Part shown: one piece after another, positions 23,790-32,013 of the stretch | Layout of the letters: each line of letters opens with the position of its first letter | Numbering within the stretch: position 1 is the first letter of the stretch | Assembly: GCA_023394615.1 (NCBI GenBank) | Contig: JAEXAI010000021.1 | Location: 1-64,000, forward strand | Direction of reading: 5' to 3' | DNA length: 64,000 nt | Origin: Actinomycetes bacterium | GTDB lineage: Bacteria; Actinomycetota; Coriobacteriia; Coriobacteriales; Eggerthellaceae | Position numbers and translations under genes: made by a program | The notes under the pieces: model-generated | What the model was told of the DNA's origin: nothing | What the model saw: the letters and a program-made list of their open reading frames with translations, nothing else | Database searches by the model: none

Positions 23790-26399
23790 TTAGTGTGCCA
23801 GCAGCTCCTGCGGGTTTTCCACCTTACAGGTGTAGTTGCCGGTTTCATCCACATCGATGGTCACCTGGGCACCATCCAACACATCGCCCTGCACCATCTG
23901 GTTAGCAATGCGGTCTACTATCTCACGCTGAATCAAGCGCTTCAGCGGGCGCGCACCAAACACAGGGTCGTAACCGTCCAGCGAAAGCTGCTGCATAGCA
24001 CCCGGCCCCACCTTCAGTTCGATGTGACGATCGGCTAGACGCTTGCGCACTTCCGACAACTGCAGTTCCGCTATAGGTTCGATGTCGTTCAAGGTCAGCG
24101 CATTGAACACCACTACATCATCAATACGATTCAAAAACTCCGGCCTGAACGTGGAACGAAGAGCACCGTCAATGGCCGATTGCATGGCTTTTTCGTCTCC
24201 GTGCTCGGCAAATTCACGGATGAACTGACTGCCTACATTGCTGGTCATGATGATAATAGAATTCTTAAAGCTCACCACGCGCCCCTGGCCATCGGTCAAA
24301 CGACCATCATCGAGCACTTGCAGCAATATGTTGAACACGTCTGGGTGGGCCTTTTCAATCTCATCCAGCAAAATCACGGAATACGGCTTGCGGCGAACAG
24401 CCTCTGTCAACTGGCCACCCTCGTCATAGCCCACATATCCCGGAGGCGCGCCAATCAAACGCTGCACGCTGAACTTTTCCATGTATTCGCTCATGTCAAT
24501 GCGAATCATAGCCCGCTCGGTATCAAATAAATACTCGGCCAGCGCTTTCGCCAGCTCAGTTTTACCCACGCCGGTGGGACCGAGGAATAGGAAGCTGCCA
24601 ATGGGTTTATCCGGATCGGAGAGTCCCGCACGGTTTCGCCTGATGGCTCCGGCCACAACCGAAACGGCCTTGTCCTGGCCTACCACGCGCTCATGCAGTT
24701 TTTCTTCCAAATCAACCAGTTTCTGCAACTCGCCCTGCATCATCTTTTGTACGGGGATGCCAGTCCATACACTCACGACTTCGGCAATCTCGTCCTCGGA
24801 AACCTCTTCCTTCAGAATGGCACCGTCTTGCTGCTTCACGTTCAGCGCTTCTTCAGCGGCCTCTAATTGCTTCTGTAGGTCGGGAATCTTCGCAAAACGC
24901 AGCTCGCTGGCACGCGACAAATCGCCTTCGCGCGTCGCGCGCTCTTCTTCCAATTGAGCGTTTTCCAAATCTGCTTTCAAATTCTGCACCGAGACGATAA
25001 CATCCTTCTCGTTTTTCCACTCGGCTTTGCGCTTGTCCAAATCTTCCTGCGCAGACGCAATTTCCTTCTGAAGGGCCGCCAGGCGTTCCTTGCTGGCCGC
25101 ATCCTCTTCTTTCATCAGGGCCTGCTCTTCGATTTGCATCTGAGTGAGCTTGCGGGCGGCCATGTCCACTTCTTCGGGCATGCTGTCGATTTCTATACGC
25201 AGCCTACTTGCCGCTTCGTCCATCAAGTCGATAGCCTTATCAGGCAGGAAACGATCGCTGATGTAGCGATTCGAAAGCTCAGCCGCAGCCACCAGTGCAC
25301 CATCGGTAATACGAACGCCATGATGGATTTCGTACTTCTCCTTCAGCCCGCGAAGAATTGCAATCGTGTCTTCCACGCTTGGCTCGCCTACGAGCACGGG
25401 CTGGAAACGACGCTCCAGAGCAGCATCCTTTTCGATATATTTGCGGTATTCATCCAGCGTGGTAGCGCCGATTGCATGCAGTTCGCCGCGCGCTAGGGCG
25501 GGCTTGAGCATGTTGCCAGCATCCATAGAGCTTTCGCCAGTCGTGCCCGCGCCTACGATGGTATGCAGCTCGTCGATAAAGAGAATCACCTTGCCGCCGC
25601 TATCCTTCACTTCGCGCAGCACCGCCTTCAGACGGTCTTCGAACTCGCCACGATACTTCGCACCAGCAATCATCGAACTGATATCGAGCGATATGATGTC
25701 ACGGTCTTTCAAACTACTGGGCACATCTCCCGCAACGATTCGCTGGGCCAGACCCTCCACGATGGCGGTTTTGCCGGTGCCCGGCTCTCCGATCAGCACA
25801 GGATTATTCTTCGTGCGTCGAGAGAGCACCTGTATCGTGCGGCGGATTTCTTCCGAACGCCCAATGACGGGGTCGAGTTTGCCCTCGCGCGCTTGCTGCG
25901 TCAGATTCTGTCCGTATTGTTCCAGGGCCTCGAACTGGGTTTTCGCATCGGATTCCGTCACGCGCGTGTCGCCACGCAGCTCGGTGTAGGCCTCTTCGAT
26001 GTTCTTGCGGGTAACCCCCGCCTGCTCCAGCAACTTGCCCGCAGCCCCCTTGTCTTCAGAGAGCGCTATCAACAAGTGTTCGCTGGTCGCATAGCTGTCA
26101 CCCAGTTTTTCGGCCACCTTCACTGCATTGTCCAAGACTTTCAGCAAATCTTGACCGGGCATGCTAGGAGATCCAGTCACTTTCGGCAGTTTGCCAATCT
26201 CATCATATGTTTTTCCGCGCAGCTGTGCAGGGTCGGCTCCTATGCGTTTGACAATAGCCGAGAGGTTGTTCTCGTTCGCGTCCAACAAAGCCGCCAACAG
26301 ATGCAGTGGATCGACAATGGAGTTGTCGTTGTCCCCCGCAATGCCCAAAGCACCCTGCAAGGCTTCTTGAGCGGTTATGGCTAGTTTATCAAGTCTCAT
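23790..26399 (-). CDS. clpB: disaggregase ClpB
   Basis: An 869-residue Hsp100 AAA+ disaggregase that works with DnaK to rescue aggregates. It has an N-terminal Clp_N repeat domain, a first ATPase ring with GEPGTGKTAIVEGLAQRI and VILFIDELHTIVGAG, the long coiled-coil M-domain (about 400-530), and a second ATPase ring with GPTGVGKTELAKALAEYLF and VILLDEIEKAHPDVFN. The C-terminus completes a normal full-length ClpB. The ATG at 26399 has GGAAAGGG about 8 bases upstream, and the family's beginning MRLDKLAITAQEAL confirms it. It is the last gene of the chaperone operon, 122 bases after hspR. An internal promoter in that gap cannot be excluded. Confidence 0.97.
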   Translation of the reverse strand: MRLDKLAITAQEALQGALGIAGDNDNSIVDPLHLLAALLDANENNLSAIVKRIGADPAQLRGKTYDEIGKLPKVTGSPSMPGQDLLKVLDNAVKVAEKLGDSYATSEHLLIALSEDKGAAGKLLEQAGVTRKNIEEAYTELRGDTRVTESDAKTQFEALEQYGQNLTQQAREGKLDPVIGRSEEIRRTIQVLSRRTKNNPVLIGEPGTGKTAIVEGLAQRIVAGDVPSSLKDRDIISLDISSMIAGAKYRGEFEDRLKAVLREVKDSGGKVILFIDELHTIVGAGTTGESSMDAGNMLKPALARGELHAIGATTLDEYRKYIEKDAALERRFQPVLVGEPSVEDTIAILRGLKEKYEIHHGVRITDGALVAAAELSNRYISDRFLPDKAIDLMDEAASRLRIEIDSMPEEVDMAARKLTQMQIEEQALMKEEDAASKERLAALQKEIASAQEDLDKRKAEWKNEKDVIVSVQNLKADLENAQLEEERATREGDLSRASELRFAKIPDLQKQLEAAEEALNVKQQDGAILKEEVSEDEIAEVVSVWTGIPVQKMMQGELQKLVDLEEKLHERVVGQDKAVSVVAGAIRRNRAGLSDPDKPIGSFLFLGPTGVGKTELAKALAEYLFDTERAMIRIDMSEYMEKFSVQRLIGAPPGYVGYDEGGQLTEAVRRKPYSVILLDEIEKAHPDVFNILLQVLDDGRLTDGQGRVVSFKNSIIIMTSNVGSQFIREFAEHGDEKAMQSAIDGALRSTFRPEFLNRIDDVVVFNALTLNDIEPIAELQLSEVRKRLADRHIELKVGPGAMQQLSLDGYDPVFGARPLKRLIQREIVDRIANQMVQGDVLDGAQVTIDVDETGNYTCKVENPQELLAH

Positions 26400-26521
26400 A
26401 TTTATATCCCTTTCCGGTTTCGTGGCAAGGCCGACCGTTTTCGTAGCGCTCCGGGCTGCGCAACTTCGCCCTTTCGCGCTTTGCGGACGTATAGTCACCA
26501 GCAAAACCTTCGTCAGGTAAC

Positions 26522-26935
26522 TTATCCTATTATGTTCGAATCGCGATCCAACGGGGGCAGACGGCGCAAACCTGTCGATTGGGCCGTTACTAATGCCGTT
26601 ACGCTTTCACGCGTTTCCATTTCATGGACGCGGTCGGCCAACCGCCGAACGCGTCTGTGCAAATCGTCGATTTCGGTGTCGCGATCGTCTAGTCGTCCTT
26701 GCAAATCCAAAATTCTAATCACTCCGGCAAGATTGATCCCCTCGCCGGTCAGCTCATTTATCAACTCCAAGCGATCGATATCCGCCTGTGAGTACATTCT
26801 GGTGTTACCGCTTGTTCGCTGCGGCGTCACCAAACCTTTCTGCTCATACGCGCGCAGGGTTTGCGGATGCACACCCGCAAGCTCCGCAGCCACGCTAATC
26901 ATGTACAAAGGCCTATTGCGGTCATTGGCTACCAT
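26522..26935 (-). CDS. hspR: heat-shock repressor HspR (MerR family)
   Basis: A 137-residue MerR-type regulator. The N-terminal winged helix has YMISVAAELAGVHPQTLRAYEQKGLV and RMYSQADIDRLELI. A C-terminal coiled coil (LQGRLDDRDTEIDDLHRRVRRL) should dimerise it. In Streptomyces and mycobacteria HspR with DnaK represses this operon at HAIR sites. A degenerate HAIR-like site overlaps the dnaK promoter here, fitting autoregulation. The ATG lies inside the last codons of dnaJ (7-base overlap), with GAAGGTGAGG as ribosome-binding site, so translation is coupled. Confidence 0.93.
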   Translation of the reverse strand: MVANDRNRPLYMISVAAELAGVHPQTLRAYEQKGLVTPQRTSGNTRMYSQADIDRLELINELTGEGINLAGVIRILDLQGRLDDRDTEIDDLHRRVRRLADRVHEMETRESVTALVTAQSTGLRRLPPLDRDSNIIG

Positions 26936-27876
26936 GACCTCACCTTCTCATGATCCGCTTTCGCAAACGCTTCCAGCGCCGCTTTCTGCTCATCGTTCAA
27001 TTTGTGGGGCATGCGCACACATATTTTCACACGAACGTTTCCACTGCCCTCACCCTTTACTATCGGAGCGCCTTTTCCGCGCACGGTCAACACGGTGCCG
27101 TCTTGGCACCCTGCCGGAACTTTCAGTCGTATCTTCGCGCCATCGGGCATGGGGGTTTCGATGCTCGCGCCCAGCGCCGCTTCGTCTATGGTCACCGGCA
27201 GATTCATCAATACGTCGGCACCATCTCGCGAATACAACTCATCGGGCTCGATATGCGTCGTAATCAGCAAATCGCCCGCTGCACCGCCGGCTTCCCCCAC
27301 AGCTCCACGTCCTTTGTAGCGCATGCGACCGCCATCGACGGCTCCAGCTGGAACCTTCACCGTCATGGTATCGGTGCCAGTACGCCCGGGAACCCGCACA
27401 CTCACTCGCTTTTCGCATCCACGAAACGCCTCTTCAAAAGTCACGTTCAGCGTCACGTTCATATCGCGGCCGCGACGAGGTTGTGGCTGCCGCGCACCCT
27501 GGGAGAAATTCGAGAAATCCCAATCCGTTCCGAAGGCACCTTCGCCGTTGCGAATGCTCTCTAAAATGTCAGCCCAGCTGCCAAAGCCCTGGCCGTCCAC
27601 GTTAACGGTCTGGCCCTGACCGCCGAAACCACCCCATCCGTGGGGAATCTGGCTTTCTTGAGCCGTGCCATACTGGTCGTAGAGCTTACGTTTCTTTTCG
27701 TCGCTCAAAACCTCGTATGCTTCGTTGATTTCCTTGAACTTCGCCTCGTCGCCGCCAGCATCGGGGTGATGCTTGCGCGCAAGCTTGCGGTACGCTTTCT
27801 TGATTGCGTCCTTATCGGCGTTCCGTGGAACGCCCAGCGTTTTGTAATAGTCGGGTGTCTTGCCCGCAGCTGCCAT
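26929..27876 (-). CDS. dnaJ: DnaJ/CbpA-type co-chaperone
   Basis: A 315-residue Hsp40. The J-domain (residues 8-73) includes the HPD tripeptide in KHHPDAGG and stimulates DnaK ATPase. A Gly/Phe region (about 80-125) and two beta-barrel client-binding domains follow. The four CxxCxGxG zinc repeats of class A DnaJ are absent, so this is a class B, CbpA-like protein. It lies in the same place as dnaJ1 in other actinobacterial dnaK operons. It overlaps hspR by 7 bases and starts 114 bases after grpE. Confidence 0.93.
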   Translation of the reverse strand: MAAAGKTPDYYKTLGVPRNADKDAIKKAYRKLARKHHPDAGGDEAKFKEINEAYEVLSDEKKRKLYDQYGTAQESQIPHGWGGFGGQGQTVNVDGQGFGSWADILESIRNGEGAFGTDWDFSNFSQGARQPQPRRGRDMNVTLNVTFEEAFRGCEKRVSVRVPGRTGTDTMTVKVPAGAVDGGRMRYKGRGAVGEAGGAAGDLLITTHIEPDELYSRDGADVLMNLPVTIDEAALGASIETPMPDGAKIRLKVPAGCQDGTVLTVRGKGAPIVKGEGSGNVRVKICVRMPHKLNDEQKAALEAFAKADHEKVRSW

Positions 27877-27990
27877 AACGCTCCACCTTCCTTTCTTGTG
27901 TGTGTAGAAAACGCCCGCGTAAAGTGCGAGCGTTCTCCACCGTAATTATCGTTTCATCGGGGACTCGTATATAGTCCGTCGATTCTGCAT

Positions 27991-28947
27991 TTACTTGCTT
28001 TCGCCTTTAGAAGCATCCGCATCTGAATCTTCTTCGGCCTTCTTCTCGCGCTTCGGGCCGCCGCTCGTTACCGTAACCGTTGCGGGACGGATGACCTTTT
28101 TACCCATCTTATATCCCTTTTGGTACACCTGGTCTACGGTCTCGTCCGGCACGTCGGTCTTATCAACCTTGGCCACGGCCTGTGATTCCAATGCGTCATA
28201 AGGCTCTCCCACAGGATCAATCACATCCACGCCGCTTTTCTGCAGCACGTCGACCAGTTTGCTGTGCACTTGCTGCACGCCGTTCAGCAGGTCGCCTTCG
28301 CCGTTTTTCACGGCGTATTCGATGCTGCGCTCGAAATCGTCCAGCACGGGCAGCAAGTTCGTTACCAAATCCTCGTTCGCACGAGTCTTTTCCTCGGCGC
28401 GCTGCTCAGTCGTGCGACGTCTGTAGGTATCCCACTCGGCATGCAGCCTCATGAAACGATCCTGCCATTCGGCAGCACTTTCCTGAGCGCGTTTTGTTGC
28501 TTCTTCAGCGGTTTCATTAACAGCTGCTCCCACTTTATCACCCACGTTCTCGGCTGCTTCAGCTGCGGTTTGGGCAGCTTTGCCCGCCATGTCCACGGTG
28601 CTGGTTGCAACTTTACCAGCCGCATCAGTGGCCTTCGTTGCGAAGTCACCTGCAGCCTCTGCAGCTTGACGTGCGCCGCTTCCGAACACCGATGCCGCAT
28701 CAGCGGTGAAGTGGGCGGTGTCTTTGGTTGCCTGCGTGGCAGCATCGGCCATCTTGCCCGTTACGTCTTTCGCTTCGTCCATCATGTCCGCTCCAATATC
28801 CTTTGCCATATCACGCATCACGCGGCGGTCGGCTTTGCCTTGCTCGTGCAATGTCGCGAAGGCATCCCCGAGGCTGGAGGCTACGTCCCCAGTCCGGGTG
28901 CTCTCGGTTTCCTTCTTCGGGGTATCGTCTTTTTTGCCTTCGGCCAT
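27991..28947 (-). CDS. grpE: GrpE with long amphipathic N-terminal extension
   Basis: A 318-residue protein, against about 180-220 for most GrpE. Residues about 155-300 are the GrpE nucleotide-exchange factor: the AEWQDRFMRLHAEWDTYRRRT coiled coil, LLPVLDDFERSIEYA, and the beta-wing with QVYQKGYKMGKKVIRPATVTV. Residues about 40-153 are an Ala/Thr/Asp/Lys-rich run of 11-residue-like repeats (KDVTGKMADAATQATKDTA, ATKATDAAGKVATSTVDMAGKAAQTAAEAAENV). It is predicted helical and amphipathic like LEA or apolipoprotein segments. The tail is acidic. The start lies 2 bases after the dnaK stop. The extension could lengthen the dimer stalk or bind membranes; this is inference. Confidence 0.93.
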   Translation of the reverse strand: MAEGKKDDTPKKETESTRTGDVASSLGDAFATLHEQGKADRRVMRDMAKDIGADMMDEAKDVTGKMADAATQATKDTAHFTADAASVFGSGARQAAEAAGDFATKATDAAGKVATSTVDMAGKAAQTAAEAAENVGDKVGAAVNETAEEATKRAQESAAEWQDRFMRLHAEWDTYRRRTTEQRAEEKTRANEDLVTNLLPVLDDFERSIEYAVKNGEGDLLNGVQQVHSKLVDVLQKSGVDVIDPVGEPYDALESQAVAKVDKTDVPDETVDQVYQKGYKMGKKVIRPATVTVTSGGPKREKKAEEDSDADASKGESK

Positions 28948-28949
28948 GA

Positions 28950-30896
28950 CTACTTCCCTTCGTTGTCGTCCACCACTTCGTAATCGGCTTCGATGGTGTC
29001 ATCGTCGCCGCCGTTGCCAGCCGCCTGTGCGCCTGCAGCGCCTGCAGCTCCTGCGGCACCTGCCGCAGCGGCTGCACCTTCAGCTCCCGCTGCACCGTTC
29101 TGGCTATACACAATTTCAGCCAGCTTGTATCCAGCCTGCTGCAGTTTTTCAGTCGCAGCTTTGATGGCTTCAGTGTCTGTGCCCTGCAAAGCGTTCTTTG
29201 CTTCGGTCAAAGCCTCTTCAGCAGACGATTTCGTGTCAGCAGGAACCTTGTCGCCCAATTCATTCAGCGTTTGCTCGGTGGTATTCACCAGCGAATCGCA
29301 GTTGTTTCGTGCTTCCACTTCAGCCTTGCGCTGCTCGTCTTCTTCAGCATGAGACTCAGCGTCCTTCACCATGCGATCCACTTCGTCGTCGGACAATGCG
29401 GTCGATCCGCTGATGGTAATCTGCTGCTGCTTGCCCGTGCCCAAATCCTTTGCGGACACGTTCACGATACCGTTGGCGTCGATGTCGAAGGTCACTTCGA
29501 TTTGCGGCACACCGCGGCGTGCGGCAGGAATACCGGTCAGCTGGAACTTACCCAGAGTCTTGTTCGCAGACGCCATCTCACGCTCGCCTTGCAGCACGTG
29601 GATTTCAACGCTGGTCTGATTGTCAGCCGCAGTCGAATAGGTCTCAGTCTTGCGAGTCGGAATCGTGGTATTGCGATCGATCATCTTGGTCATCACGCCG
29701 CCCATGGTTTCAACGCCCAGGGAAAGCGGGGTAACGTCCAGCAGCAGAATGCCCTCAACGTCGCCTGCCAGCACGCCGCCTTGCACAGCCGCGCCCATGG
29801 CCACAACCTCGTCGGGGTTCACCGACATGTTCGGGTCTTTGCCGGTAATCTTTTTCACCAGATCCTGCACAGCAGGCATACGGGTGGAGCCACCAACCAA
29901 GATAACCTCATTCACGTCACCGGTTTTCAAATCGGCATCGCGCAGTGCCTGCTCGACAGGCTTGCGGCAACGCTCCAGCAAATCGTGCGTGATTTTTTCA
30001 AACTCAGCACGCGTCAGCGTGTAATCCAAGTGCTTCGGGCCGGAAGCATCTGCCGTGATGAACGGCAAGTTGATGTTCGCCTGAGAGGTGCTGGAAAGCT
30101 CCATCTTCGCCTTTTCGGCTGCTTCCTTCAAACGCTGCAGAGCCATCTTGTCGGTGCGCAGGTCAATGCCATTGTCGGTCTTGAACTTGTCAGCCATCCA
30201 GTCGATAACGCGCTGATCCCAGTCGTCGCCACCCAAATGGTTGTCGCCGGCGGTAGAGCACACCTCAAACACACCGTCGCCCAATTCAAGCACGGAGACA
30301 TCGAATGTGCCGCCGCCCAAGTCGAACACGAGCACTTTCTCATCTTTGTTCGTTTTATCCAAGCCATAAGCCAGAGCGGCTGCGGTCGGCTCGTTGATGA
30401 TACGCATTACTTCCAGACCGGCAATTTTGCCAGCGTCTTTGGTAGCTTGGCGTTGTGAGTCATTGAAGTATGCGGGCACAGTGATGACTGCCTGCGTGAT
30501 GGTACCGCCAACCTGCTTTTCCGCGTCGCTCTTCATCTTCTGCAGAACCATTGCCGAAATCTCTTCGGGCATATAGTCTTTGCCGTCAATATCGATGACC
30601 GCACGACCGTCTTTGCCATTCTTCACGTTGTAAGAAACGGTCTTCTGCTCTTCGCCGGTCTCACCAAACGAACGACCGATGAAACGCTTCACGGACGATA
30701 TGGTATTCACGGGGTTGGTGACGGCCTGGTTTTTCGCGGCCTTGCCTACGACGCGCTCGCCGTCTTTGCGGAACCCAACGACCGACGGAGTCGTGCGGTC
30801 GCCTTCAGCGTTTACCAGAATCTCGGGCTCGGAGCCTTCCATAACCGCCATGGCGGAATTGGTAGTGCCCAAGTCGATGCCGATAATCTTTCCCAT
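28950..30896 (-). CDS. dnaK: molecular chaperone DnaK (Hsp70)
   Basis: A 648-residue Hsp70 of normal length. The ATPase domain begins MGKIIGIDLGTTNSAMAV, with VFDLGGGTFDVSVL and the adenosine motif VILVGGSTRMPAVQ. The linker LLLDVTPLSLG leads to the substrate-binding domain, and the C-terminus is Gly/Ala-rich before the acidic DDDTIEADYEVVDDNEGK, which binds co-chaperones. It is the first gene of the dnaK-grpE-dnaJ-hspR-clpB operon. The start has CTGGAAGGATAG upstream. Control is inferred to be by HspR through the HAIR-like site at 31104-31124. A stem-loop lies at the predicted 5' end of the mRNA. Confidence 0.98.
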   Translation of the reverse strand: MGKIIGIDLGTTNSAMAVMEGSEPEILVNAEGDRTTPSVVGFRKDGERVVGKAAKNQAVTNPVNTISSVKRFIGRSFGETGEEQKTVSYNVKNGKDGRAVIDIDGKDYMPEEISAMVLQKMKSDAEKQVGGTITQAVITVPAYFNDSQRQATKDAGKIAGLEVMRIINEPTAAALAYGLDKTNKDEKVLVFDLGGGTFDVSVLELGDGVFEVCSTAGDNHLGGDDWDQRVIDWMADKFKTDNGIDLRTDKMALQRLKEAAEKAKMELSSTSQANINLPFITADASGPKHLDYTLTRAEFEKITHDLLERCRKPVEQALRDADLKTGDVNEVILVGGSTRMPAVQDLVKKITGKDPNMSVNPDEVVAMGAAVQGGVLAGDVEGILLLDVTPLSLGVETMGGVMTKMIDRNTTIPTRKTETYSTAADNQTSVEIHVLQGEREMASANKTLGKFQLTGIPAARRGVPQIEVTFDIDANGIVNVSAKDLGTGKQQQITISGSTALSDDEVDRMVKDAESHAEEDEQRKAEVEARNNCDSLVNTTEQTLNELGDKVPADTKSSAEEALTEAKNALQGTDTEAIKAATEKLQQAGYKLAEIVYSQNGAAGAEGAAAAAGAAGAAGAAGAQAAGNGGDDDTIEADYEVVDDNEGK

Positions 30897-31054
30897 AGTT
30901 GCTATCCTTCCAGTTGCCTGTTATACACAAACTTGTTAATCGCTTTTCCGTCAACCGGGCTTGCTGATTGCATTTCGCGTACTGCTTGTCACTTGCTTGC
31001 TGTTCGCTTCTTGCTTGCTGCTCGCGCTTTGTCGCTTATGCTTTACCCAGTCGT

Positions 31055-31086
31055 CACAAGGATCCGCCGCAGCGAATCCTTTTGTG
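31055..31086 (-). promoter_or_regulatory. stem-loop at 5' end of dnaK mRNA
   Basis: The two arms CACAAGGATCCGC and GCGAATCCTTTTGTG pair around a 4-base loop with a 2-base bulge and one mismatch. The predicted transcription start (about 31088) puts the hairpin within the first few nucleotides of the mRNA. That is the position of known 5' stabilising hairpins. Confidence 0.5.
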
Positions 31087-31094
31087 TTGATGAG

Positions 31095-31123
31095 AATATA
31101 AAATCTAAGTCTTCACTTGTCAA
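31095..31123 (-). promoter_or_regulatory. dnaK operon promoter
   Basis: On the minus strand the -35 is TTGACA (31118-31123) and the -10 is TATATT (31095-31100), separated by exactly 17 bases. This is a near-consensus housekeeping sigma promoter. A strong promoter held down by a repressor fits the HspR model. Confidence 0.8.
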
Positions 31124-31124
31124 G
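31104..31124 (-). promoter_or_regulatory. HAIR-like HspR operator
   Basis: The 21 bases comprise CTTGACA, a 7-base spacer and ACTTAGA on the minus strand. The HAIR consensus is CTTGAGT-N7-ACTCAAG; 9 of 14 positions match and the spacing is exact. It overlaps the -35 box. The match is degenerate, and hspR in the operon is the main support. Confidence 0.45.
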
Positions 31125-31376
31125 TTTTATCAGTATTTAAGATTTAGGTAATTTATAAGCCTGTGAACAGCACAAACGGTGTTCACGCTCGCTTTGGAGA
31201 CCTTTTATCAGCCTTTTCGGTACCGTTTCGTCAACTTTCTGTCACTTGACGTTGCTTGTATTCTCAATCAGCCACATTTGTGCAGGCAGCGAAAACTCGA
31301 CGAATAATTCTGGACGACGCAATCGCACATAGCGGGCTGCGTTGACAATAATCAGAAACAACCAAGCTCACAATAC

Positions 31377-31412
31377 AAAAAAGGACGGAGCCAAATGCTA
31401 CCGTCCCTTTTA
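31377..31412. terminator. terminator after ferredoxin gene
   Basis: GGACGG with flanking A-run pairs with CCGTCC followed by CTTTT around a 14-base region, in the motif AAAAGGACGGAGC...GCTACCGTCCCTTTT. A and T runs flank both sides, so it may also end transcription from the other strand. Confidence 0.65.
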
Positions 31413-31494
31413 TATTGCAGTTCAATACCAAGGTTAACGATTCGCAATACCAAGAATTGCGAACCCGCTATTCCCGAAATTCAGAGAGTGAAAA

Positions 31495-31683
31495 CTAGTC
31501 CTCTGCGATTTCCGTAATAGCGCCCATGGGGCATTCTTCCAAGCAATCGCCGCACGCAATGCATGAATCCTCGTTCGTGGCCTCGCAAACGCCGCCAACC
31601 ACTTCAAGCACTTCTTGGGGGCAAGCATCAACACAGATACCGCATCCTACGCATTCATCGGCATCAATAATCGGATGAGACAT
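31495..31683 (-). CDS. 2[4Fe-4S] ferredoxin
   Basis: A 62-residue bacterial-type ferredoxin with two complete cluster motifs, CVGCGICVDACP and CIACGDCLEECP. It carries low-potential electrons in anaerobic metabolism. The start MSHPIIDADEC at 31683 has AAGGAG 6 bases upstream, so a longer upstream frame is ignored. It has its own promoter-like sequence and terminator and appears monocistronic. The hypE-nikR pair upstream on the same strand suggests hydrogenase-linked metabolism, but a direct connection is inference. Confidence 0.95.
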   Translation of the reverse strand: MSHPIIDADECVGCGICVDACPQEVLEVVGGVCEATNEDSCIACGDCLEECPMGAITEIAED

Positions 31684-32013
31684 AACAGCTCCTTTTGTTC
31701 GATCTACAGTCCCGCAGCCGGGGGCTTGTTTCTTTGCGTGCGCATAAAATACCATGAGAGCGCTGTATTGCAAGGGGTATTGGAGGAAAAAACAGGCGAC
31801 GGCATAAATTCGGCGCAAGCAAGCGAAATCCGAGAAGAATAGGCAAAAGGGCAGACAGCCAACAACATTTCTGCAATTCCAAATATCAAAGGGGACTAAC
31901 GGTCTGCAAGATAACCAAGCGAGCGAATAAAACGTATTATTACCCCAGGTCGCTTGATGCGTCCAACACGCCAGTGCTAAAGCGCGTCAAACGACCCGGT
32001 CTTTTGACTCGTT
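31684..32013. other. intergenic gap hypE-ferredoxin
   Basis: The gap holds a plausible ferredoxin promoter near its left end. The rest shows no gene. A weak stem (GTCAAA with TTTGAC at 31986-32008) just beyond hypE might be a terminator but lacks a strong U-run. Confidence 0.5.
31746..31773 (-). promoter_or_regulatory. ferredoxin promoter (candidate)
   Basis: On the minus strand the -35-like TTGCAA (31768-31773) and the -10-like TATTTT (31746-31751) are 16 bases apart. They lie about 63 bases upstream of the ferredoxin start codon. Confidence 0.4.

Larger units (their letters stand above)
30897..31494. other. dnaK control region and gap to ferredoxin
   Basis: From 30897 to 31124 lie the dnaK leader (about 190 bases, with repeated CTTGCTTGCTG words at about 31000-31024), a 5' stem-loop and the promoter. 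From 31125 to 31376 nothing coding is seen; the DNA is AT-rich. A terminator of the ferredoxin gene lies at 31377-31412. Confidence 0.6.

Noticed and set aside
25563..26384. 273-residue open frame opposite clpB
   Set aside because: A shadow of the highly conserved clpB coding sequence, with no start signals.
29271..30458. 395-residue open frame opposite dnaK
   Set aside because: Antisense shadow of dnaK, a common effect of its codon pattern.
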